Positions 1 to 6,149 of a stretch of DNA of 12,018 nt are shown in pieces. Position 1 is the stretch's first letter. Each line of letters opens with the position of its first letter. The DNA lies in the NCBI GenBank assembly GCA_007135795.1, contig SLIE01000300.1, forward strand, positions 1 through 12,018. The letters run 5' to 3'. The notes under the pieces were generated by a model. It saw nothing but the letters and a program-made list of their open reading frames with translations, ran no database searches and had not been told where the DNA came from. Source of the DNA: Desulfobacterales bacterium (lineage in GTDB: Bacteria > Desulfobacterota > Desulfobacteria > Desulfobacterales > Desulfosalsimonadaceae). The translations under genes were made by a program, and so were the position numbers.

Positions 1-189
1 AAGTGTACGTGAGTGTCTATAAGGCGTAAGCCGCAAATTCTGGGGATGCGCACAGGCATAGGTATTGGACTTTTAAGAAATCGTCACCGACAAAATTCAA
101 TTAGGAATCAAGATGGAATCGTGCATGTACAAGGATTGTGAATGCGTTACCCGGGGAACACCAACAGCTTTACTTTTAACGAAAGAATG
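1..189. other. Left edge, no supported gene
   Basis: These 189 bases lie downstream of the MoaD-like gene. I see no convincing coding region, RNA gene or terminator. On the minus strand a short frame opens at base 59 and is still open at the left edge, reading ...LIDTHVH at its end. It has no clear ribosome binding site and is too short to call, though a gene could begin here and continue outside the window. Confidence 0.4.
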
Positions 190-429
190 CTATCCGCCCC
201 CCACCGGAGGGAAGATGCCAAGCCTGTCCCCTTCCCCGAGCACGGTATCCATCTGTGCATGAATACCGTTGACAAATATCAATTTGATGGTTTCTTCGGG
301 AATACTCAGAAGTTCAACGATCTCGCGGATACTTGATCTTTCACTGACTTCAAGCGTTACGGATCTGCCGGAAGCATCTTCCGGCAGATACCGGGATAAT
401 GTTGCATACAGATAAACGTCTATTTTCAA
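190..429 (-). CDS. MoaD/ThiS-family ubiquitin-like sulfur-carrier protein
   Basis: A 79-residue beta-grasp protein of the MoaD/ThiS family. Known members carry sulfur as a C-terminal thiocarboxylate after adenylation by a MoeB/ThiF-type E1 enzyme, for molybdopterin, thiamine or other sulfur-transfer reactions in the cytoplasm. Visible features are the N-terminal strand MKIDVYLYATL, the core strand around residues 50-55 (LIFVNG), the GDRLGIFPPV segment at 67-76 and an exposed C-terminal tail of three glycines (77-79). The length is normal for MoaD. The start is TTG: the preceding in-frame codons include a stop, and AAAGGTG sits at the right distance upstream. It follows the TetR gene by 79 bases on the same strand and may share its operon. 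No MoaE, MoeB or tungsten/molybdenum oxidoreductase gene is visible, so its target is unknown; it could serve molybdopterin synthase or a dedicated pathway. Confidence 0.85.
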   Translation of the reverse strand: MKIDVYLYATLSRYLPEDASGRSVTLEVSERSSIREIVELLSIPEETIKLIFVNGIHAQMDTVLGEGDRLGIFPPVGGG

Positions 430-432
430 TGT

Positions 433-440
433 TCACCTTT
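433..440 (-). promoter_or_regulatory. Ribosome binding site that supports the TTG start of the MoaD-like gene
   Basis: On the minus strand AAAGGTGA lies with its AGG core six bases before the TTG codon. An in-frame TGA lies between this site and more upstream codons, so TTG is the first usable start. Confidence 0.6.
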
Positions 441-508
441 GTCCCATTGAAGATAATCAACTGGTCAACCGACGTGAAACCACTTTTCGTGTTATCAAAC
501 GTTTGCCA

Positions 509-1126
509 TCAAACGAATGCCGCAAGACTGTAAAACTTCAACGTTTCCTTGGTTTCCTTGATATAGTCTTCGCGATCGAGCCCGAGCATCGGCCGGAAAA
601 AATTTTCCCCGGAAACATAATTGTGAATGTCATTCATAATTGTGAGCACCTTCATCTTGGCTTGGGGCGACACGTCTTTCCGCCTTTCGGCAAGCCCCAT
701 GGAAAAAGCGATATCGGATATATACTCCGGCACCTGGAAATCCATAATCTTTCCGTGCCTGGTTTTCATAAAATAACGAAGCAGTGTCAGGTTAGATGTT
801 TCCGGGTTGTCAAACAGATAATCGACCATTTCGTCGATGGCGATTTCGAGCCTTTCCCCGAGTGGCTTACCCCTGATTTCCTTCTCTACCGCCACGAGTT
901 TGCATCGTAATCCTTCGTTAATGTCCTTGATCACGGCCTCGTACAGATCCCCCTTCTCCCCCCAATGATAATAAAGCGTTGAGATATCGATATTCACCGC
1001 TTTTGCAATCATTCGGGTGGTCGTTCCATGAAAACCGTATTCCCCGAAAATCTTCCTGGCGGCCAGCAGGATCTTCGCCTTCATTGAATCCGGATTCTGC
1101 TTGGCTTTTTCAAGAGCTGTCGTCAT
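509..1126 (-). CDS. TetR/AcrR-family transcriptional regulator
   Basis: A 205-residue protein with the typical TetR layout. The N-terminal three-helix DNA-binding domain is seen at about residues 16-63: helix 1 around KILLAARKIFGEYGFHGTT, then the helix-turn-helix with recognition segment NIDISTLYYHWGEKGDLYEAV (45-65). The remainder (about 70-205) is a helical ligand-binding and dimerisation domain, which is not conserved enough to name a ligand. TetR regulators usually repress nearby genes and release DNA on binding a small molecule; acyl-CoA-responsive members are common in fatty-acid loci. It lies 55 bases downstream of the racemase gene on the same strand, so it is probably co-transcribed with it and may control the divergent 2328-2837 region. 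Start ATG at 1126 has only a weak AGGT-type ribosome binding site. The family call is secure; target and effector are inference. Confidence 0.95.
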   Translation of the reverse strand: MTTALEKAKQNPDSMKAKILLAARKIFGEYGFHGTTTRMIAKAVNIDISTLYYHWGEKGDLYEAVIKDINEGLRCKLVAVEKEIRGKPLGERLEIAIDEMVDYLFDNPETSNLTLLRYFMKTRHGKIMDFQVPEYISDIAFSMGLAERRKDVSPQAKMKVLTIMNDIHNYVSGENFFRPMLGLDREDYIKETKETLKFYSLAAFV

Positions 1127-1181
1127 TAATATATACCTGTTTAATTGAGATTGCCATCGGCATCAGATACTTCAATACGCT

Positions 1182-2327
1182 TCAAATGAAGCCCGCCTCT
1201 TCAAATCCCTCGATATCCGATTGCCGGTAACCCAGTTCTTTTAAAATAGCGTGATTGTCCTGGCCGAATCCAGGCGGCACAGTTCGAACCCCGCCCGGAG
1301 TCCGCGAAAGTTTGATGGGGGTTCCAAGCGCCTTGAACGGTATTATTCCCTGTCTTTCGATCTCGACAACCATCTCTCGTTCCTTGAACAAGGGGTCTTC
1401 AAGTGCCTCACTCATTTGCCTTACGGGGGCCCAGCAGACATCCTTGCCAGCCAGGGTTTTTTCCCAGTAATCCAAAGGGTGCGCCTTGAAGCCGCGCCTG
1501 AAAAAGTCTATTATCTCATAATTTTTCTCGTCATCATGCTGGTGATCGATAAACTCCGGCACATCAAAAACCTCGCACAACACTTTCCAAAAACGCTTCT
1601 CCACCGCACCTATGGATATATACCGCCCGTCTTTGGTTTCATAAGTATTGTAGCAGGCATATCGATGCGAAAATAAAGAATCGGATCTAACCGGTTTCTC
1701 TCCCGTCAGTTGTTGAATGGTAAACGGAAGGGTCAACAAACTGAAACTGCCATCGGTCATTGAGATATCGATGTACTGCCCCTTACCGGTGCCATGTCTT
1801 TCCACTATCGCCATTAAAATACCGATAGCCGCATTCATGGCACCTCCGGCCAGATCCGCGATCTGTACGCCCGGGATTTTTGGCGGCCCGCCAGTCTCCC
1901 CGATCAGGTCGAGTACACCGGCAACGCTGATGTAGTTGACATCATGCCCCGCAACATCCCGGTAGGGTCCTGTTTGTCCGTACCCGGAAATAGAGCAGTA
2001 AACAATGGACGGGTTGATTTTTGACATGGTATCATAATCAACGCCCAGCCGTTTGGTAACGCCCGGTCGGAAACCCTCGAGGATAACATCGGCAGATTCG
2101 GCCAGTTTGTAAAAAATCTCACGCCCTGTATCTGATTTCAAATTCAGGGTCATGTGTTCCTTGTTACGATTTACACTTCCTTCTATCATTGATTCTCCGG
2201 AAAATCGGCGATCCTCTATCGCAATAACCCGTGCCCCATGATCCGCAAGAATCATCGATGCATAGGGACCTGGAAGCAATCTTGACATATCCAGAACCGT
2301 AATACCATCCAACGCACCATTTTTCAT
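1182..2327 (-). CDS. Alpha-methylacyl-CoA racemase-type family III CoA-transferase (CaiB/BaiF fold)
   Basis: A 381-residue family III CoA-transferase-fold protein, close in length to human AMACR. The family includes formyl-CoA/carnitine CoA-transferases and alpha-methylacyl-CoA racemases, which interconvert (2R)- and (2S)-methylacyl-CoA. Three residues point to the racemase branch: His128 in GHDVNY, Asp158 in ADLAGG and Glu243 in GAVEKRFW match, from memory, the His126/Asp156/Glu241 set of the mycobacterial racemase MCR. The N-terminal LDGITVLDMSRLLPGPYAS-type segment and the EGFRPGV motif (84-90) are family hallmarks. On the minus strand GGAGA lies five bases before the ATG. It is the first gene of a likely racemase-tetR-moaD operon and is transcribed away from the MFE-2-like gene. 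The substrate is not determined: 2-methyl-branched acyl-CoA is expected, but a CoA-transfer activity cannot be excluded from sequence alone. Confidence 0.92.
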   Translation of the reverse strand: MKNGALDGITVLDMSRLLPGPYASMILADHGARVIAIEDRRFSGESMIEGSVNRNKEHMTLNLKSDTGREIFYKLAESADVILEGFRPGVTKRLGVDYDTMSKINPSIVYCSISGYGQTGPYRDVAGHDVNYISVAGVLDLIGETGGPPKIPGVQIADLAGGAMNAAIGILMAIVERHGTGKGQYIDISMTDGSFSLLTLPFTIQQLTGEKPVRSDSLFSHRYACYNTYETKDGRYISIGAVEKRFWKVLCEVFDVPEFIDHQHDDEKNYEIIDFFRRGFKAHPLDYWEKTLAGKDVCWAPVRQMSEALEDPLFKEREMVVEIERQGIIPFKALGTPIKLSRTPGGVRTVPPGFGQDNHAILKELGYRQSDIEGFEEAGFI

Positions 2328-2655
2328 ATTGTCTCCAAACTGGTGAATACAATTTAATTAGTATTTCCCTGCCCGCCGGAAATATCAAATACGGGCCTGC
2401 ATGGGTGCTTCTTCGTGACTTCTTACAAAACCTCCTGATCACGATTTTGGACGGCCGCCATCGTCATTTGATCATTTATACATTTTACCACCCGCCGGCG
2501 GTTTTGTCCATCATTTGATTCCATCGCTACGTAGTAAAAATATTTTATGATGATAATACAAGCTGATACGAATAATCCAGCATTCAATTATTCCGATTGT
2601 TCCCGGAGTCATCCGCATCAAACCCTGAAAAAATAGTCGCGTCGTAAAATTCCTT

Positions 2656-2685
2656 TTGACAGGCCGGACAAAAATCCATTATCAT
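2656..2685 (+). promoter_or_regulatory. Candidate sigma-70 promoter for the MFE-2-like gene
   Basis: TTGACA at 2656-2661 is a perfect -35 match. After an 18-base spacer comes TATCAT at 2680-2685, five of six matches to the -10 consensus. It would start transcription near 2692, giving a leader of roughly 145 bases that contains two dyads. This is a pattern match only. Confidence 0.45.
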
Positions 2686-2704
2686 TTCCCATCAAATGCT
2701 GGAA

Positions 2705-2719
2705 AGAATTCGCAATTCT
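2705..2719. repeat. Inverted repeat, candidate operator
   Basis: AGAATT-CGC-AATTCT is a perfect 15-base dyad with six-base arms, sitting just downstream of the presumed transcription start from the 2656-2685 promoter. That size and position suit a TetR-type operator, and a tetR gene is nearby, but the link is inferred. I did not notice a second copy in the window. Confidence 0.35.
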
Positions 2720-2749
2720 CCAATTCACCGCCTTATTAAAGGCACACTG

Positions 2750-2766
2750 TGAGAGCCAGACTCTCA
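2750..2766. repeat. Inverted repeat in the MFE-2-like leader
   Basis: TGAGAG and CTCTCA are separated by CCAGA, giving a six-base-pair stem with a five-base loop in the predicted leader, about 70 bases before the start codon. It could be a small RNA hairpin or a protein-binding dyad. Confidence 0.3.
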
Positions 2767-2824
2767 TCCGACAAACCATTAACCTCTTATAAATATTCCG
2801 ATCGTTACCAAACAATTATCCATC

Positions 2825-2831
2825 AAGGAGG
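2825..2831 (+). promoter_or_regulatory. Strong ribosome binding site of the MFE-2-like gene
   Basis: AAGGAGG is a near-complete anti-16S match, six bases before the ATG at 2838, and fixes the start of the 709-residue enzyme with its hydratase domain first. Confidence 0.85.
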
Positions 2832-2837
2832 CTCAAA

Positions 2838-4967
2838 ATGGCATTGAACCTGAAAGCTGCGGGTCAGCAGATCGGTCCCATCAAGAAAGAGTACACATGG
2901 AAAGATGTAATTCTTTATGCCATGGGTGTTGGGGCGGGATTCAATGAACTCGAGTATGTATATGAAAAGGGTCTCAAAGTGATTCCCAGCTTCGGGATTG
3001 CGGCAATTTTCGACTTTTTCACACATATCGCCGCAAAAGCCGAGGTCAACTATGCCGGAATCCTCCATGGTGAACAGGAATTGATTTTCCATAGCCCGAT
3101 TCCTCCCAATGGAACCATGATCACGGAAGGAAAAATAACCGATTTTTATGATATGGGAAAAGACAAAGGGGCGATAATCGTAGGCGAAAGTATGACCTGC
3201 GATGCAACCGGGAAACGCCTGTTTACGAGTATTATACGTATCTTTTCAAGGCTTGATGGCGGATTTGGCGGAAGCGCGGCACCCGGGACAACGGTAGAAA
3301 TCCCCGACAGGTCTCCTGATTTTGAAGATACGGCGCAGCCATCCCCTGATCAACCACTGCTATACCGCCTTTCCGGAGATATTTTTCAGCTGCATGTGGA
3401 CCCGGACTTCGCGAAATTGTCCGGTTTTGAAAAACCGATCATGCACGGGCTTTGTACACACGGCTACGCCAGCCGCGCCTTGATAAAACACCTGGTACCC
3501 GGCGAACCTGAAAGGTTGCATCGCTTATCCTGCCGCTTTTCAAAACCCCTTTACCCCGGTGATCCGATCAAAACGCAGATCTGGAAAACCGGAAACGGAA
3601 AAGCTGTATGGCGAACCATAAACGCTAAAACCAATGAAACGATTATTACTAACGGCATATTTGAGTTCGGCGATATACCAAAAGATGAAATCCGTTTTGA
3701 TGGAAAAGTCGCCATTGTAACTGGCGCGGGCGGCGGACTGGGACGGGTGTATGCAAAAGACCTCGCTGCGAGAGGCGCAAAAGTCGTGGTAAACGATCTG
3801 GGCGGTGCAAGAGACGGATCCGGCGGCGGCTCAACGACCCCTGCCCAGGAAGTTGTCGACGAGATTATTGCCGGCGGCGGTACTGCCATTGCCAATTACG
3901 ACAATGTGGCGACGCCCGAGGGGGGCGAAAACATCGTTAAAACGGCATTGGATAATTTCGGCCGCGTGGATATCCTCATTAACAACGCAGGAATCCTCCG
4001 GGATAAAAGCATTTTGAAGATGGAACCGGAAAACTGGCAGGCTGTACTGGATGTTCATTTAAACGGGGCATACCATGTTTCAAAGCCTGCCTTTGCTGTA
4101 ATGCGGGAGAACAGATATGGCCGGATCATCATGACTACCTCGGCTGCCGGACTATATGGCAACTTCGGACAGAGCAACTATTCCGCTGCAAAAATGGGGC
4201 TTGTCGGTTTAATGAACACCTTGAAGCTGGAAGGAAAAAAATACAACATCAAGGTGAACACCATTGCACCGCTTGCCGCCTCGCGTTTAACGGAAGATAT
4301 TCTCCCCCAAGCGCTTTTCGACAAACTCAAACCGGAATACGTATCCCCGCTTGTTCTGTTCCTCTGCTCGGATCGATGCAACGCTTCCGGCAACATATAC
4401 AATGCCGGGATGGGGGTTTTCAACAGGGCGGCCGTGGTCACGGGGCCCGGTACCATCATCGGCGGCGATGGTAAAATCCCCGCCGTGGAAGACGTCGCTT
4501 CTCAATTCGACAATATCCACACCCTTGAAAATGGTCGGGAACATGAAGAATTAAATGCACTTTTAGGCGACATTATCAATGCGTTTTCATCACCTGGAGA
4601 CACCGGTGCATCGGATTCTGCAGACACTGCTGCCCAATCCGGAAAATATACCGACGCGGCCGCCGTGTTCAATGCGATGCCGGGAGCTTTCAACCCGGAT
4701 ACGGCAACAGGGATAAACGTCATTTTCCAGTATCACATCACCGGGGATAAAGGCGGCGACTGGTACTGTGAAATCAGGGAAGGAACCTGCACCGTCAAAT
4801 CCGGTACGCATGAAAAACCGACATGCACCCTCAAAATGGCGGATAAGGATTTTCTGGCAATGACGAATGGCGATCTTCCCGCCATGCAAGCCTTTACTTC
4901 CGGAAAACTTGAAATCAGCGGGGATATCATGAAGTCCCAGCTGATAGAAAAGCTTTTCAGGTTGTAA
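2838..4967 (+). CDS. MFE-2-like multifunctional enzyme: (R)-enoyl-CoA hydratase 2, (3R)-hydroxyacyl-CoA dehydrogenase and SCP2 domains
   Basis: A 709-residue protein with three domains. Residues 1 to about 280 are a double hot-dog MaoC-type hydratase 2, with VYE (Glu43), the GGFGG linker (141-145) and LYRLSGD...H (Asp181, His186), aligning from memory with human MFE-2 Glu366, Asp510 and His515. Residues about 286-550 are a short-chain dehydrogenase: TGAGGGLG (295-302), Asp320 after strand 2 (suggesting NAD), NNAG (382-385), Ser435, Tyr448 and Lys452. Residues about 603-709 are an SCP2 sterol-carrier domain. It should hydrate trans-2-enoyl-CoA to (3R)-hydroxyacyl-CoA and oxidise this to 3-ketoacyl-CoA, with SCP2 presenting lipid substrates. 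Two points are odd: the domain order differs from eukaryotic MFE-2 (SDR first), and the hydratase motif reads GDIFQLH where GDxNPLH is usual. It is divergent from the racemase gene, which supports a branched-acyl substrate. Confidence 0.94.
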   Translation: MALNLKAAGQQIGPIKKEYTWKDVILYAMGVGAGFNELEYVYEKGLKVIPSFGIAAIFDFFTHIAAKAEVNYAGILHGEQELIFHSPIPPNGTMITEGKITDFYDMGKDKGAIIVGESMTCDATGKRLFTSIIRIFSRLDGGFGGSAAPGTTVEIPDRSPDFEDTAQPSPDQPLLYRLSGDIFQLHVDPDFAKLSGFEKPIMHGLCTHGYASRALIKHLVPGEPERLHRLSCRFSKPLYPGDPIKTQIWKTGNGKAVWRTINAKTNETIITNGIFEFGDIPKDEIRFDGKVAIVTGAGGGLGRVYAKDLAARGAKVVVNDLGGARDGSGGGSTTPAQEVVDEIIAGGGTAIANYDNVATPEGGENIVKTALDNFGRVDILINNAGILRDKSILKMEPENWQAVLDVHLNGAYHVSKPAFAVMRENRYGRIIMTTSAAGLYGNFGQSNYSAAKMGLVGLMNTLKLEGKKYNIKVNTIAPLAASRLTEDILPQALFDKLKPEYVSPLVLFLCSDRCNASGNIYNAGMGVFNRAAVVTGPGTIIGGDGKIPAVEDVASQFDNIHTLENGREHEELNALLGDIINAFSSPGDTGASDSADTAAQSGKYTDAAAVFNAMPGAFNPDTATGINVIFQYHITGDKGGDWYCEIREGTCTVKSGTHEKPTCTLKMADKDFLAMTNGDLPAMQAFTSGKLEISGDIMKSQLIEKLFRL

Positions 4968-4969
4968 CC

Positions 4970-4985
4970 CGTCGGATTCCCGGCG
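4970..4985 (+). terminator. Weak stem-loop after the MFE-2-like gene
   Basis: A six-base-pair GC-rich stem with a four-base loop begins three bases after the stop codon. No T-tract follows, so it may only stabilise the 3' end of the message or act with Rho; termination itself is not shown. Confidence 0.25.
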
Positions 4986-5027
4986 ATATCGTCAGAACTC
5001 TTCAAGACCCAACACCAAAGCGTTGAA

Positions 5028-5044
5028 CATGATGCGCAATCATG
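5028..5044. repeat. Perfect inverted repeat CATGAT-N5-ATCATG
   Basis: A 17-base dyad with six-base arms about 185 bases before the hydrolase gene. It could be a regulator site; nothing in the sequence links it to a particular protein. Confidence 0.3.
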
Positions 5045-5228
5045 ATCGCCCCGGCACTTTTCGGAAAGAACGAGGGGTAACCAATAAGTATCGGGGTTCT
5101 AATCGGTGGGCTTCGCTGTTTTAAGTCAGAAAAATAATACTGGCATTTTATCGCGAGGTCGCATAAAATGATTACTCATCGTTATTTCATGCTAAAATTT
5201 CGTTTTGCGACAACACAGGCGGTAACAC

Positions 5229-6083
5229 ATGGCAAGCAGAATTTCGGAAATTACGGATCATGTTGATGCCGGCAAAGGCACCAGACTTTTCTTCAGGGAT
5301 TCCCGAATCGAAAACGAACGGGGGGGCGCGCTCATTGTTCACGGCCTGGCCGAACACAGTGGCCGTTATGCCCATATAACGGAGATGCTTGCCACCATCG
5401 GTATCCGGACTTTTGCGTACGATCACCGCGGACACGGGGAGAGTACCGGCAAACGAGGACATATCACAAGGTTCAGCGAGTATACCAATGACCTTGAACT
5501 GATGATCGAAAAATCCAGAAATGCACTGTCGCCTCAGGTCCCCCTTTTTTTGATCGGGCACAGCATGGGTGGCCTGATCGTTCTGAATTACATACAACAA
5601 CACGGGAATAAAAAAATCGACGGATTGATCGTATCATCCCCCGGGCTGGGCGTAGCAGTAAAACCACCGGCATCCAAAGAAATCGCCGCCAGGGTAATGT
5701 CAAGGGTTGCACCCGGCTTCTCCTTTGACAATGAACTCAATCCGCAATATCTGAGCCATAATCAAAAAAGCATTGACGCCTATTTAAACGACCCCCTTAT
5801 TCACCGGCGAATCACTGCGAGATGGGTGACCGAATTCATGAAAACCGGGGAACAGACCTGCAACCGTGCGGATTGTATCACCCTTCCGGTCTTGATGCAG
5901 GTTGCCGGAGGCGATCGGATTGTTTCTCCGGAAGTATCGCGCGATTTTTACGAAAACATCTCATCACAAGACAAAACACTGCATTTCTACGACGAACTCC
6001 ATCATGAGATATATAATGAATCAGACAGCCTCCGCGAACAAGTGATGGAAGACCTGAAAACCTGGATCAATGACCATGCCTAA
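5229..6083 (+). CDS. Alpha/beta hydrolase, monoacylglycerol lipase/lysophospholipase-like
   Basis: A 284-residue alpha/beta hydrolase of the serine aminopeptidase S33/monoacylglycerol lipase type. Visible motifs are the oxyanion-hole HG (residues 38-39, IVHGLAEHSGRY), the family-typical DHRGHGESTG (65-74), the nucleophile elbow GHSMGG (110-115, Ser112), the acid Asp229 in AGGDRIVS and the base His259 in HHEIYNE. The triad is complete and the length is normal. There is no signal peptide, so it should act in the cytoplasm or at the inner membrane on lipid esters such as monoacylglycerols or lysophospholipids. The ATG has only a weak ribosome binding site (GGCGGT). The membrane permease gene follows by about 66 bases and may be co-transcribed. 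The exact ester substrate cannot be read from the sequence. Confidence 0.93.
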   Translation: MASRISEITDHVDAGKGTRLFFRDSRIENERGGALIVHGLAEHSGRYAHITEMLATIGIRTFAYDHRGHGESTGKRGHITRFSEYTNDLELMIEKSRNALSPQVPLFLIGHSMGGLIVLNYIQQHGNKKIDGLIVSSPGLGVAVKPPASKEIAARVMSRVAPGFSFDNELNPQYLSHNQKSIDAYLNDPLIHRRITARWVTEFMKTGEQTCNRADCITLPVLMQVAGGDRIVSPEVSRDFYENISSQDKTLHFYDELHHEIYNESDSLREQVMEDLKTWINDHA

Positions 6084-6149
6084 CCATACCCTCACATATT
6101 GTGTGACCCGATTTGCTTTCCGCAACAGTATTTTCCCGACGGTTGGGCA

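Larger units (their letters stand above)
2328..2837. other. 510-base divergent intergenic region
   Basis: This separates the divergently transcribed racemase and MFE-2-like genes and must hold both promoters. I see no convincing gene. It holds a good plus-strand promoter candidate (2656-2685), several dyads (GAATAAT 2570-2576 with ATTATTC 2587-2593; AGAATT-CGC-AATTCT at 2705-2719; TGAGAG-CCAGA-CTCTCA at 2750-2766), the ten-base palindrome CCGCCGGCGG at 2492-2501, and a nine-base direct repeat TCATTTGAT at 2464-2472 and 2511-2519. The length leaves room for operators or a small RNA. I could not find a minus-strand promoter that stands out. Confidence 0.6.
4968..5228. other. Intergenic region before the hydrolase gene
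   Basis: These 261 bases hold no convincing gene. Just after the stop codon is a possible stem, CGTCGG-ATTC-CCGGCG (4970-4985, one G-T pair), without a T-run, so it is not a classical terminator. CATGAT-GCGCA-ATCATG (5028-5044) is a perfect dyad. GTCGCA (5158-5163) and TGCGAC (5206-5211) form a widely spaced inverted repeat just before the hydrolase start. A possible extended -10, TGCTAAAAT, lies at 5190-5198 without a good -35. Confidence 0.4.

Noticed and set aside
1..59. Minus-strand frame opening at 59 and ending in LIDTHVH at the edge, reminiscent of the start of an amidohydrolase
   Set aside because: Fewer than 20 codons are visible, no ribosome binding site is seen, and the resemblance is a few residues only.
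2618..2815. 65-codon minus-strand frame in the divergent intergenic region
   Set aside because: It has no good ribosome binding site, no recognisable motif, and overlaps the promoter and dyads of the MFE-2-like gene.
3551..3895. 114-codon open frame on the minus strand inside the MFE-2-like gene
   Set aside because: It lies wholly opposite strongly conserved hydratase and SDR sequence, has a biased Pro/Ala composition and resembles no family.
6092..6106. TCACATATTGTGTGA between hydrolase and permease genes, resembling a CRP-like half-site pair
   Set aside because: The arms are only four to five bases and the spacing differs from a CRP site; likely chance.
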